DNA of 64,000 nucleotides from Sphingomonas sp. R647 (GTDB taxonomy: Bacteria > Pseudomonadota > Alphaproteobacteria > Sphingomonadales > Sphingomonadaceae): contig NZ_JAIQXT010000006.1 of the NCBI RefSeq assembly GCF_020177055.1, positions 292,954-356,953 on the forward strand, written 5' to 3'. Position 1 is the stretch's first letter; each line of letters starts with the position of its first letter. The notes beneath the pieces were generated by a model, which was not told the DNA's origin, searched no databases, and was given only the letters and a program-made list of their open reading frames with translations. Below are positions 18,175 through 26,598 of this stretch, piece after piece. A program made the position numbers and the translations under genes.

Positions 18175-19332
18175 ATGTTCGCCATGGCCGACGCCGATCC
18201 ACAGCGAAGCAGGAAAGTGGGCCGCGACGCCCCGCTCCCCCTCCCCGGCTGCGTTGCGCTGGTGCTCCAGGGCGGCGGCGCGCTCGGCAGCTATCAGGCC
18301 GGGGTGATCGAGGCGCTGGCGATCGCGGACATCGAACCCGACTGGGTCGCCGGCATCTCGATCGGGGCGATCAATGCCGCGATCGTCGCAGGCAACCCGC
18401 CCGAACGCCGGGTCGAACGGCTCGACGCATTCTGGAGCCGCGTCACCAGCGGCCTGCCCAGCTTCCCGATCTTCCCGCAGGATCAGGTGCGCGAGCTCGT
18501 CCATGAATGGTCCGCCGCAGCGGTGCTGATGCAGGGCGTCCCCGGCTTCTTCCACCCACGCACCGTCCCGCCCTTTCTCGCGACGCCCGGCAGTTGCGCC
18601 GCGCTCAGCTATTATGACAGCGCGGCCCTGCGCGAGACGCTCGATTCGCTGATCGACTGGGATCTGCTCAACACCGGCCCGGTGCGCCTGTCGGTCGGCG
18701 CGGTCGAGATCGAGAGCGGCAATTTCCGCTATTTCGACACCACCACCGACCGCATCGACGCGCGCCACATCATGGCCTCGGGCGCGCTGCCGCCGGGCCT
18801 GCCCCCGGTCGAGATCGACGGCAAGTTCTACTGGGACGGCGGCATCGTCTCGAACACCCCGCTGATCCATGTCCTCGACCATCAGCAAAGTGCGATGCTG
18901 GTGTTTCAGGTCGACCTGTTCTCCGCCGCCGCGCCGATGCCGCACACCATCACCGACGTGATGGCGCGCGAAAAGGAAATCCGCTTCTCCAGCCGCACCC
19001 GCCAGGTCAGCGACGAGCGGCTCAAGCTGCGCAAGGAGCGCGAGCTGATCCGCAAGGTGCTCGCCAAGCTGCCGGACAGCCTCGCCGACGATCCCGACGT
19101 CGCAGCGCTGCGCAAGGCGGCGGACGAAAAGCCGGTCAGCCTCGTCCACCTGATCTACCGCGCCAATGCGTGGGAGGGCGGCAGCCGCGACTTCGAATTT
19201 TCCGCGCGCTCGATGCGCGAACATTGGCAGGCTGGCGGCGACGATGTGGCGCGCACCATGGCCAATGCCCGCCTGATCGCCAGCAACATCGCCGACGGCC
19301 GCACCGCTGCCTTCGACCTGACCAAACGCTAA
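18175..19332 (+). CDS. Patatin-like phospholipase with C-terminal DUF3734-type region
   Basis: A 385-residue patatin-family acyl hydrolase. It has GGGALG at about residue 34, nucleophile motif GISIGAINA and dyad motif YWDGGIVSNTPL. The C-terminal part with REKEIRFSSRTRQ resembles DUF3734. No ribosome site precedes the ATG at 18175 or the in-frame ATG at 18184, so the start is uncertain. It is 13 bp upstream of 3-hydroxybutyrate dehydrogenase, which suggests a role in polyhydroxybutyrate or short-chain ester turnover rather than membrane lipids. Confidence 0.87.
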   Translation: MFAMADADPQRSRKVGRDAPLPLPGCVALVLQGGGALGSYQAGVIEALAIADIEPDWVAGISIGAINAAIVAGNPPERRVERLDAFWSRVTSGLPSFPIFPQDQVRELVHEWSAAAVLMQGVPGFFHPRTVPPFLATPGSCAALSYYDSAALRETLDSLIDWDLLNTGPVRLSVGAVEIESGNFRYFDTTTDRIDARHIMASGALPPGLPPVEIDGKFYWDGGIVSNTPLIHVLDHQQSAMLVFQVDLFSAAAPMPHTITDVMAREKEIRFSSRTRQVSDERLKLRKERELIRKVLAKLPDSLADDPDVAALRKAADEKPVSLVHLIYRANAWEGGSRDFEFSARSMREHWQAGGDDVARTMANARLIASNIADGRTAAFDLTKR

Positions 19333-19345
19333 TCAGGAGTATCCC

Positions 19346-20131
19346 ATGTTCCTCAAGGGCAAGTCCGCCATCGTCACCGGCTCCACCTCCGGCATCGGCC
19401 TCGCCATCGCCAAGGCGCTGGCCGCCGAGGGCGCGAGCGTGATGATCAACGGGTTCGGCGATGCCGCCGCGATCGAGACCGAGCGCGCGGGGCTTGAGAG
19501 GATCAGCGGGGCAAAGGCGCTGTACGACGGCGCCGACATGAGCAAGCCCGACGCGATCTATGCCATGGTCGAACGCTGCCATGCCGAACTCGGCGGGCCG
19601 GACATCATCGTCAACAATGCCGGCATCCAGCATGTTGCAAAGATCGAGGAGTTCCCGACTGAGAAATGGGACGCGATCATCGCGATCAACCTGTCCTCGG
19701 CCTGGCACATGATGCGCGCCGCGGTGCCGCATATGAAGGCGGCGCAATGGGGCCGCATCATCAACACCGCCTCGGCGCATTCGCTCGTCGCCAGCCCCAA
19801 CAAGTCCGCTTACGTCGCCGCCAAGCATGGCGTGGCCGGCCTGACCAAGACGATCGCGCTCGAAACCGCGACCGACGGCATCACCGTCAACTGCATCTCG
19901 CCCGGCTATGTCTGGACGCCGCTTGTCGAGAACCAGATCCCCGACACGATGAAGGCGCGCGGGATGACGCGCGAGCAGGTGATGAACGACGTCCTGCTCG
20001 CCGCCCAGCCGACCAAGGAGTTCGTCCTTCCCGAACAGGTCGCGGCGCTGACGCTGTTCCTGTGCGGCGATGCGGCGCGTTCGATCACCGGCGCGAACTA
20101 TGCGATGGACGGTGGGTGGACCGCCGCATGA
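19346..20131 (+). CDS. bdhA: 3-hydroxybutyrate dehydrogenase
   Basis: A 261-residue SDR enzyme converting 3-hydroxybutyrate and acetoacetate with NAD. TGSTSGIGLAIA is the cofactor loop, NNAGIQHVAKIEEFP the NNAG motif with the Q-H typical of this enzyme, and Ser (NTASAH) and YVAAKHG the catalytic residues. The C-terminus GANYAMDGGWTAA is also characteristic. It follows the patatin gene and overlaps the next lipoprotein gene by ATGA. Confidence 0.92.
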   Translation: MFLKGKSAIVTGSTSGIGLAIAKALAAEGASVMINGFGDAAAIETERAGLERISGAKALYDGADMSKPDAIYAMVERCHAELGGPDIIVNNAGIQHVAKIEEFPTEKWDAIIAINLSSAWHMMRAAVPHMKAAQWGRIINTASAHSLVASPNKSAYVAAKHGVAGLTKTIALETATDGITVNCISPGYVWTPLVENQIPDTMKARGMTREQVMNDVLLAAQPTKEFVLPEQVAALTLFLCGDAARSITGANYAMDGGWTAA

Positions 20132-20751
20132 CCCGCGCCACGCTCCTCGCCCTGCTCGCCGGAGCCGCGCTCACGGGTTGCGCCCGCGACGGCCTCAGCC
20201 TGGTCGAAACCCCGCCGGAGACGCGCTGGCGCGCCGTCACCACCGATCAGGACCGCGACCGGCTGCGCGACTGGCGCAAGGCATGGGTCGCCGCCCTGCC
20301 CGCCGCCCGCACCGCCGACACTGGCGTCATCGAACGCGAGGGCGCGCTGTTCGAACCCGACCGGGCGATGGCCAACGCCATACCGCCGGCCGGCGACTAT
20401 CGCTGCCGCACCTTCAAGCTCGGCGCGCGGCGCGAGGATCTGCGCAATTTCGCGATGCTCCCCTGGGCACGCTGCCGCATCGGGCGCGAAGGCGAGATGC
20501 CGGTGTTCGCGGTGCTGGAGGGCGATCAGCGCCCCTCGGGTACGCTCTATGCCGAATCCGACGCGCGCGTCATCTTCCTCGGCGCGCTCGAACTCGGCGA
20601 TGAGACCAGAGCGCTGACCTATAGCCAGGACCGCAAGCGCGACATGGCCGGCTATATCGAACGCGTCGCCATCGGCCGCTGGCGGCTGGTGCTGCCCTAT
20701 CCCAGTTTCGAATCGCAGCTCGACGTGATCGAGATGGTCCCGGCGGGCTAA
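20128..20751 (+). CDS. Lipoprotein, DUF4893-like
   Basis: A 207-residue lipoprotein with leader MTRATLLALLAGAALTGC and lipobox LTGC. The body (WRAVTTDQDRDRLRDWRKAW, AGDYRCRTFKLG, FAVLEGDQRPSGTLY, ERVAIGRWRLVLPYP) matches my memory of DUF4893 proteins. No catalytic motif is visible. Translation is coupled to bdhA (ATGA), but a functional link to hydroxybutyrate is not evident. Confidence 0.75.
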   Translation: MTRATLLALLAGAALTGCARDGLSLVETPPETRWRAVTTDQDRDRLRDWRKAWVAALPAARTADTGVIEREGALFEPDRAMANAIPPAGDYRCRTFKLGARREDLRNFAMLPWARCRIGREGEMPVFAVLEGDQRPSGTLYAESDARVIFLGALELGDETRALTYSQDRKRDMAGYIERVAIGRWRLVLPYPSFESQLDVIEMVPAG

Positions 20752-20798
20752 TCCCTCTTGGCCGTTGCGTCGCTGCGGGGTCGGGCTAGGGTATCGCC

Positions 20799-22118
20799 AT
20801 GAAGACCCTCCTTGCCGCCACCGCCGCGACGCTCGCGCTCGCGCTCGCCACCCCAGCTGCCGCCGACAGCGTCCGCGACGCCACCACGCGCGAGCTGCCG
20901 TCGCTGATGACGCTGTATCGCGACCTCCACGCCAACCCCGAGGTCAGCCTCGCCGAGGTCAAGACCGCGGCCAAGCTCGCCGCCGAAGCGCGCAAGGCCG
21001 GCTACACCGTCACCGAACAGGTCGGCGGGACCGGCGTCGTTGCGGTGCTGAAAAATGGCGACGGCCCGGTGGTGATGATCCGCGCCGATATGGACGGTCT
21101 TCCGGTGACCGAGGAAACCGGCCTCCCCTTCGCCTCGAAGGTCCGCACGCGCACGCCCGAAGGGGTCGAGAGCGGCGTCATGCACGCCTGCGCGCACGAC
21201 ACCCATATGACCGCCTGGGTCGGCACGCTGCGCAACCTCGCGGCGATGAAGGACCAGTGGCGCGGCACGGTGGTGATGATCGCACAACCCGCCGAGGAAA
21301 ATAGCGCTGGCGCGCTCGCGATGCTCAAGGACGGGCTCTACACCCGCTTCCCCAAGCCGACCCACGCCATCGCCTTCCACAACAGCGCCGCGCTTCCCGC
21401 CGGGACGATCGGCATCCGCAGCGGCCCGACCTTCGCCAGCGTCGATTCGGTCGATATCGTGGTGAAGGGCGTCGGCGGTCACGGCGCTTACCCGGCGACG
21501 ACCAAGGACCCGATCGTGCTGGGCGCGCGCATCGTCTCGGCGCTCCAGACGCTGGTAGCGCGCGAGATCGACCCGCTCGACTCCGCCGTAGTGACGGTCG
21601 GCAGCTTCCAGGGCGGCACCCGCCACAACATCATCCCGGATCAGGCGCTGCTCCTGCTCACCGTGCGCGCCTACACCCCCGAAGTGCGCAAGCAGCTGCT
21701 CGACGGCATCGCGCGCATCGCGAAAGGTGAAGCGATCGCGGCGGGCGTGCCGGAGGATCGCATGCCGATTGTCACCGTGCGCGAACCCTTCACCCCGCCG
21801 GCTGTCAGCGACCCTATCTTTGCGGGGCAGCTCGAGACGTTGTTTACCGCGCGCTTCGGCGAGGCGCGGGTGCAGGACATCGCCCCCACGATGGCGGGCG
21901 AGGATTTCGGCCGTTACCCGATCGCCGATCCGTCGGTGAAGGCGGTGATCTATTGGGTAGGCGGCGTTCCGCAGGACGCGTGGGACAAGGCACAGGCCAA
22001 TGGCGGCGCCGGCCTTCCCTCGCTCCACAGTCCCAAATGGGCGCCCGATGCGGAAAAGGTCATCGGCACCGCCGCGGAAGCGATGACTGCTGCGGCGCTG
22101 GATGTGATGAAGCGTTAG
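20799..22118 (+). CDS. Secreted M20-family amidohydrolase
   Basis: A 439-residue M20D-type metal-dependent amidohydrolase with a signal peptide ending TPAAADS. Metal-binding stretches are RADMDGLPVTEETG and HACAHDTHMTAWVG, followed by AQPAEENSAGA. The dimerisation domain includes KGVGGHGAYP, and MAGEDFGRYP carries a late ligand. Family members hydrolyse N-acyl or aminoacyl amides such as hippurate or indole-acetyl amino acids. It starts 47 bp after the lipoprotein gene. Confidence 0.9.
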   Translation: MKTLLAATAATLALALATPAAADSVRDATTRELPSLMTLYRDLHANPEVSLAEVKTAAKLAAEARKAGYTVTEQVGGTGVVAVLKNGDGPVVMIRADMDGLPVTEETGLPFASKVRTRTPEGVESGVMHACAHDTHMTAWVGTLRNLAAMKDQWRGTVVMIAQPAEENSAGALAMLKDGLYTRFPKPTHAIAFHNSAALPAGTIGIRSGPTFASVDSVDIVVKGVGGHGAYPATTKDPIVLGARIVSALQTLVAREIDPLDSAVVTVGSFQGGTRHNIIPDQALLLLTVRAYTPEVRKQLLDGIARIAKGEAIAAGVPEDRMPIVTVREPFTPPAVSDPIFAGQLETLFTARFGEARVQDIAPTMAGEDFGRYPIADPSVKAVIYWVGGVPQDAWDKAQANGGAGLPSLHSPKWAPDAEKVIGTAAEAMTAAALDVMKR

Positions 22119-22131
22119 GACGGAAACACCG

Positions 22132-22268
22132 CCGTTTGCCCTGAGCCTCTCGAAGGGCCGAAGCCACCGCTGTCAGTAGCCGCCATTCGACAATGACCAG
22201 GTGAAACGTCCCCCGGACGTTTCAGCCAAAGCCGGGGGCTTTGGCGACCTGGTCATCAGGGCAAACGG
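22132..22268. repeat. Extragenic palindrome carrying a three-way-junction insert
   Basis: The outer arms CCGTTTGCCCTGA (22132) and TCAGGGCAAACGG (22256) belong to the CTGAGC-TCGAAGGGC palindrome that also occurs at 28604-28683. The right arm appears interrupted by a 64-nt segment (22193-22256) bounded by ATGACCAGGT and ACCTGGTCAT. Inside are two perfect 9-bp hairpins, 22203-22223 and 22225-22245, each with a 3-nt loop. It lies between the convergent M20 gene and a small-protein gene. Confidence 0.75.
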
Positions 22269-22281
22269 GGGTGGAAGTACC

Positions 22282-22518
22282 CTACTCCGCCTCGTCCTTC
22301 TGCTTCGCCAGCTCGGCTTCTTTCTCGGCATCATAACCGGTCGAGGTCGGCGCTTCGTGCGCATGAATCGGCTGCGTCCCCGAAGGCGGGTCGGACGCAT
22401 CCATCGATTCATCCAGCGCGCGGTCCAGCCGCGCCTGCTTGCTCTCGGGGTTCTTCTCCAGCCGTTCCGCGATGCTCTCGTCGGTCCCGGCGTCGCCGCG
22501 CTGCTTGTGGTCTTCCAT
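22282..22518 (-). CDS. Small charged hypothetical protein
   Basis: A 78-residue acidic, soluble protein beginning MEDHKQRGDAGTDESIAERL and ending EKEAELAKQKDEAE. It is rich in Glu, Asp, Lys and Ala, has no membrane segment and no Cys, and is probably largely disordered or helical. GGAGCAGG lies at good distance from ATG 22518. I do not recognise a function. It lies downstream of the BI-1 gene on the same strand, but a terminator separates them. Confidence 0.65.
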   Translation of the reverse strand: MEDHKQRGDAGTDESIAERLEKNPESKQARLDRALDESMDASDPPSGTQPIHAHEAPTSTGYDAEKEAELAKQKDEAE

Positions 22519-22590
22519 GATCCTGCTCCCAATGGGGTGGACCATCACAACGCCCGCCCAACGAACTGCGTTCCGCTCCCGAAACGCAGA

Positions 22591-22617
22591 AAGGCCCGAC
22601 CATTGCTGGCCGGGCCC
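22591..22617 (-). terminator. Rho-independent terminator after the BI-1 gene
   Basis: On the minus strand GGCCCGGCC-AGCAAT-GGTCGGGCC forms a 9-bp stem with one G-U pair, followed by TTT. It lies 28 bp beyond the stop of the BI-1 gene. Confidence 0.7.
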
Positions 22618-22644
22618 TTCCGCAAATCAGTCCTGACGCAGCGA

Positions 22645-23394
22645 TCAGTCGCGCGAGGTGCCGATGAGGCTGAGGATGAACTGGAACATGTTGATGAAGT
22701 CCAGATACAGCGTCAGCGCGCTCATGATCACTGCCTTGCCGATCATGTCGGTGCCGGCGACATACTGATACATGCTCTTGATCCGCTGCGTGTCATACGC
22801 CGTCAGACCCGCGAAGATCAGCACGCCCGCGATGCTGATGATCAGCGACAGGGTGCTCGACTGGGTGAAGATGTTGATCACCGACGCAACGATGATGCCG
22901 ATCAGGCCGACGATCAGGAAGCTGCCCATGCCGGACAGGTCCTTCTTGGTCGTGTAGCCGTACAGGCTCAGACCCGCGAAACCGGCTGCGGCGGCGAAGA
23001 ACGCCTGCGCGACCGACGTCCCGGTGTAACGCAGCAGCAGGGTCGAGAGCGAAAGGCCCATCAGGACCGTGAAGCTCCAGAACATCCCCTGCAGAGCGGG
23101 CGTCGAAAACTTGTTCTGCCCAAAGCTCATCGCCAGCACGATCGCCAGCGGCGACAGGATGATCAGCCAGACCAGCGGCCCGCCGCTGGAAAACACCGAA
23201 TAGGCGATCGATTCGCGACCGCCCCAGCTGAACATCAGTGCGACGATGCCGCTGAGCAGCACGCCCGACGCCATATAGTTGTAAACCGAAAGCATGTAGG
23301 ACCGCAGCCCCGCATCATACGCGGCGCTATCCCGCGTACCTGCGGCCGTCGCGTACGGCGCGGCGGTCGTGTGGGGGTCAGACCAGTTAGCCAT
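22645..23394 (-). CDS. Bax inhibitor-1 / YccA-family membrane protein
   Basis: A 249-residue protein with seven hydrophobic segments after a soluble N-terminus (RSYMLSVYNYMASGVLLSG). NKFSTPALQGMFW and the C-terminal TLYLDFINMFQFILSLIG are typical of the bacterial BI-1 family. E. coli relatives modulate FtsH or act as calcium channels. It is a single gene with its own terminator. Confidence 0.92.
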   Translation of the reverse strand: MANWSDPHTTAAPYATAAGTRDSAAYDAGLRSYMLSVYNYMASGVLLSGIVALMFSWGGRESIAYSVFSSGGPLVWLIILSPLAIVLAMSFGQNKFSTPALQGMFWSFTVLMGLSLSTLLLRYTGTSVAQAFFAAAAGFAGLSLYGYTTKKDLSGMGSFLIVGLIGIIVASVINIFTQSSTLSLIISIAGVLIFAGLTAYDTQRIKSMYQYVAGTDMIGKAVIMSALTLYLDFINMFQFILSLIGTSRD

Positions 23395-23524
23395 CTCAAA
23401 CTCCTTTGCCCGGCGGTCTCTGGATATCGGCCGCCCGGATGTTACCGAATATCATGCTTTGTAGAGCCAGATTCAAGGAAAACCGGAATCGCCGACTCTG
23501 ACGAAGTGGGTTAACGCGCTCCGC

Positions 23525-24064
23525 ATGCACCGTTTGTTCGTCGCCCTGCGGCCTCCAGCCGCGATTCGTGACCTGCTCATCGACCTGATGGACGGGGTCG
23601 ATGGCGCCCGCTGGCAGGACGATGACCAGCTTCATTTGACCCTGCGCTATATCGGCGAGGTCGATTCGCGCACCGCCGACGATGTCGCCGCCGCGCTGAC
23701 CAGCATCCGATTCGACCTGCCCGCGCTGCGCCTGTCGGGCTGTGGGATGTTCGACACACGCGGCAGGCCCAACGCGCTGTGGGCCGGGGTCGCGCCGCGC
23801 GAACCACTCGCAATCCTGCACAAAAAGGTCGATCAGGCGCTGATCCGGGCGGGGCTTGAGCCCGAACATCGCGCCTATGTCCCGCACATCACCCTGGCGC
23901 GGCTTCCCGGATCGGCTGGCCCGGTCGACGGCTTCCTCGCCCGCCACGCCGCGCTGAGCAGCGCGGACTTTTCGATCGCGCACATGACGCTCTACGAAAG
24001 CCATCTCGGCAGCGCCGGGGCCAGCTACGAGCCGGTCGAACGCTACGCGCTGACCGGCTCGTAA
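23525..24064 (+). CDS. thpR: RNA 2',3'-cyclic phosphodiesterase
   Basis: A 179-residue 2H phosphoesterase. The two HxT motifs are HLTLRYIGEV and PHITLARLP, correctly spaced for the LigT/ThpR active site, and the N-terminal MHRLFVALRPPAAIRDLL is characteristic. It hydrolyses 2',3'-cyclic phosphate ends of RNA. It is transcribed alone, divergent from the BI-1 gene. Confidence 0.92.
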   Translation: MHRLFVALRPPAAIRDLLIDLMDGVDGARWQDDDQLHLTLRYIGEVDSRTADDVAAALTSIRFDLPALRLSGCGMFDTRGRPNALWAGVAPREPLAILHKKVDQALIRAGLEPEHRAYVPHITLARLPGSAGPVDGFLARHAALSSADFSIAHMTLYESHLGSAGASYEPVERYALTGS

Positions 24065-24073
24065 CGCCTTAGG

Positions 24074-24655
24074 TCATCCCGCCGCGAACACGCCGCATGC
24101 AACGCGGTCGCCGCTATCGCCCGATGGGTCGGTCTTCTGATCATCCTTGCCCGCATGAACCACGAACGCCGATCCGTCGGCGTCGAGCAGCTGCGCCATC
24201 GTGCCCGAACGCAGCGTGAAGCTCAGCGTCCCGGTGCCGTCATCAGCGACATTCAAGTTCGGCATGTCACCGGCATGCGCGCCCTGCGGATTGTCGAGCC
24301 CGTGCTGGGTCGAGGCCGGGTTCCAATGGCCGCCCGCAGTGGTGAAGGCGGGCGCGTCGCACTTGCCGGTCATATGGACATGCACGCCATGCTCACCCGG
24401 GGTGATGCCGGTCACCGAAACGGTCACGGTCAGCCCTTCCGGAGTCGCGGTCGCAACCGCGCTACCCGCCGCGCTGCCGTCCGCCATGGCCAAAGCTGCC
24501 GTCGCGCTTTCGCTGGCGACGCTGCCATTTTCGATCGGCAGCGCGACATTCTCCATCATCATCGCGTCATTGGCGGGCGCCGCCGTATTGGTGGTGCCAC
24601 CGCCGCACGCTGCGGTCAGTGCAAGCGCGGCAATCGCGCATCCGGTCCGGATCAT
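24074..24655 (-). CDS. sodC: Cu/Zn superoxide dismutase, lipoprotein form
   Basis: A 193-residue periplasmic superoxide dismutase with leader MIRTGCAIAALALTAAC (lipobox TAAC). Metal ligands are HVHMTGKC, GGHWNPASTQHG, HAGDMPNL and SAFVVHAG, and the final Cys in DRVACGVF pairs with that in GKCDAP. A linker of about 50 Ala/Asn/Met-rich residues separates the lipid anchor from the enzyme domain. It is convergent with thpR, 9 bp apart. Confidence 0.94.
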   Translation of the reverse strand: MIRTGCAIAALALTAACGGGTTNTAAPANDAMMMENVALPIENGSVASESATAALAMADGSAAGSAVATATPEGLTVTVSVTGITPGEHGVHVHMTGKCDAPAFTTAGGHWNPASTQHGLDNPQGAHAGDMPNLNVADDGTGTLSFTLRSGTMAQLLDADGSAFVVHAGKDDQKTDPSGDSGDRVACGVFAAG

Positions 24656-24717
24656 CTCGTCTCTCCTGTTCTGCTATCCCGCGACCCCAATGGGCGAGCG
24701 GGGAAAGGGTTCCGGAC

Positions 24718-25611
24718 TCACGCGCGCGGATGGGCGTTGCGATAGACGTCGAGCAGGTGCGCCGCGTCGACCGCGGTATAGATTTGCGTCGAGCTCAGGC
24801 TGGCGTGGCCCAGCAATTCCTGCAGCGCACGCAGATCCGCCCCGCGCCCCAGCAGATGCGTCGCAAAGCTGTGGCGCAGCGCATGCGGCGTGGTCCGCTC
24901 GGGTAGCCCCAGCCGCACCCGCGCCGCCCGCACCGCGCGCCGCACCAGCGCCGGATCGAGCGGCCCGCCACGCGCGCCGCGAAACAACGCTGCGCCGGGC
25001 GCGGTGCCATAGGGGCATTGCCGCACATACTCCTCCACCGCCGCGCGCACCTGCGGCAACAGCGGCACGATCCGGGTCTTGTCGCGCTTGCCCGTGACCC
25101 GCAGCGTCTCCCCCAGCGGCAGCGCCGCGCCGGTCAGCGCCATCGCCTCACCGATCCGCAGGCCCGCGCCATAAAGCAGCAGCAGCACCGCCAGGTCGCG
25201 CGCGCCGATCCACGGCTCGCGCGCATCGTCCGCCACCTCCTCGGCCAGCGCCACTGCCTCATCGGGCGACACCGGGCGCGGCACGCCCTTGCGCACGCGC
25301 GGCCCGCGCAGCCGGGGCAACTCCGCCTCCTCACCGCCCGCAAAGGTCAGAAACGCCCGCACCGCCGACAACTCGCGCGCCGCGCTGGCATTGCCGATCC
25401 CATCATTGCGCCGATGCGCCAGATAGGCGCGCAGATCGGCAGCGCTCACCTTGGTCAGCGCCGCACGATCGACCGCCCCGCCCCAATGCCCCGACAAAAA
25501 CGCAATCAACCGCGCCGCGCTCGCCTCATAAGCCCGCACCGTATGCACCGACCGCCGCCGATCCCGCGCCAGATGCGCGCCGAAGAGAAGGGGAAGCGGG
25601 CGATCGTCCAT
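24718..25611 (-). CDS. xerC: Tyrosine recombinase XerC
   Basis: A 297-residue site-specific recombinase that with XerD resolves chromosome dimers at dif. The core-binding domain (SVHTVRAYEASAARLIAFL) is followed by the catalytic domain with YGAGLRIGEAMAL (Arg), TPHALRHSFATHLL (HxxR), LLGHASLSSTQIYTAV (His and nucleophile Tyr). Length and lack of an adjacent att site or phage genes indicate the housekeeping enzyme rather than an integrase. Confidence 0.9.
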   Translation of the reverse strand: MDDRPLPLLFGAHLARDRRRSVHTVRAYEASAARLIAFLSGHWGGAVDRAALTKVSAADLRAYLAHRRNDGIGNASAARELSAVRAFLTFAGGEEAELPRLRGPRVRKGVPRPVSPDEAVALAEEVADDAREPWIGARDLAVLLLLYGAGLRIGEAMALTGAALPLGETLRVTGKRDKTRIVPLLPQVRAAVEEYVRQCPYGTAPGAALFRGARGGPLDPALVRRAVRAARVRLGLPERTTPHALRHSFATHLLGRGADLRALQELLGHASLSSTQIYTAVDAAHLLDVYRNAHPRA

Positions 25612-25669
25612 CGCGTCACCCTAGCCACGCGGGACACGCGCGTCATGGTTCAATCGGCGAAGCTGTATC

Positions 25670-25841
25670 GACCTTCAATTCCCCTCCCTGAAAGGGAGGG
25701 GCTAGGGGTGGGTTTAGCGGCAAGCGAGGCTCGATGCCTCGATTGCCGCTGTTTTGCTGCGCGGCCAGTTTGAGTCTGTTCGGCGCGCCGACGCGCGCAC
25801 CCACCCCCAACCCCTCCCTTTCAGGGAGGGGAGTGAAGGTC
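25670..25841. repeat. 172-bp inverted-repeat element between divergent genes
   Basis: The left end reads GACCTTCA followed by CCCCTCCCTGAAAGGGAGGGG, and the right end is its near-exact reverse complement. An internal hairpin (25716-25750) has AGCGGCAA pairing with TTGCCGCT. It fills most of the 264-bp space between xerC and a hydrolase gene that point away from each other, so any promoters must lie within or beside it. Confidence 0.75.
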
Positions 25842-25875
25842 GCAAAACTTGCCGATGCCCTCTAAGACCCCTCCC

Positions 25876-26598
25876 ATGATCAACACCGCCGGCCACCGCC
25901 TCGCCTATCGCCACAGCCCCGGCACCGGGCCGACGATCGTCTTCCTCCCCGGCTATGCCTCCGACATGAGCGGGAGCAAGGCGGTCGCGATCGAGGCATG
26001 GGCGCAGGCCAACGGCCGCGCCTTCCTGCGCTTCGACTATGCCGGATGCGGCGAGAGCGAAGGCGCGTTCGAGGATCAGACGCTGGCAAGCTGGCGCGAC
26101 GACGTGCTGTTGCTGATCGACCGCCTGATCGACGGACCGGTCATCCTCGTCGGGTCCTCGATGGGCGGGTGGATCATGCTGCTGGTGGCAAAGGCGCGGC
26201 CCGATCGGATCGCGGGCATGATCGGCATCGCCGCCGCCCCCGACTTCACCGACTGGGGCTTTACCCAGGCGCAGAAGATGACGTTGCTCAACGAAGGCCG
26301 CCTCGAACAGCCGTCCGACTATTCGCCACAGCCGACCGTCACCACCCGCGCCTTCTGGTCCTCGGGCGAGGCGAACCGGCTGATGCACGGACCGATCGAC
26401 CTGCCCATGCCCGCGCGCCTGATCCACGGCCAGCGCGACCCCGACGTGCCATGGGCGCGCAGCGTCACGCTCGCCGGCCTGCTGCGTTCAGACGATGTGC
26501 AGACACTTCTCGTCAAGGACGGCGACCACCGCCTGTCGCGCCCGCAGGACATCGCCCTGATCCTGCGCACCCTTGAGGACCTACTCCCCACATCATGA
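25876..26598 (+). CDS. Alpha/beta-hydrolase, ABHD10-like
   Basis: A 240-residue cytoplasmic serine hydrolase. Catalytic residues are the Ser in LVGSSMGGWI, the Asp in GQRDPDVPW and the His in KDGDHRLSRP. The FLRFDYAGCGESEG motif and compact length resemble ABHD10-type thioesterases and depalmitoylases. The stop overlaps the start of the next gene. The substrate is unknown. Confidence 0.82.
   Translation: MINTAGHRLAYRHSPGTGPTIVFLPGYASDMSGSKAVAIEAWAQANGRAFLRFDYAGCGESEGAFEDQTLASWRDDVLLLIDRLIDGPVILVGSSMGGWIMLLVAKARPDRIAGMIGIAAAPDFTDWGFTQAQKMTLLNEGRLEQPSDYSPQPTVTTRAFWSSGEANRLMHGPIDLPMPARLIHGQRDPDVPWARSVTLAGLLRSDDVQTLLVKDGDHRLSRPQDIALILRTLEDLLPTS

Noticed and set aside
24718..25611. XerC-like recombinase as a sign of an integrated mobile element
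   Set aside because: No phage or conjugation genes, att repeats or composition break are nearby; length and motifs fit the housekeeping recombinase.
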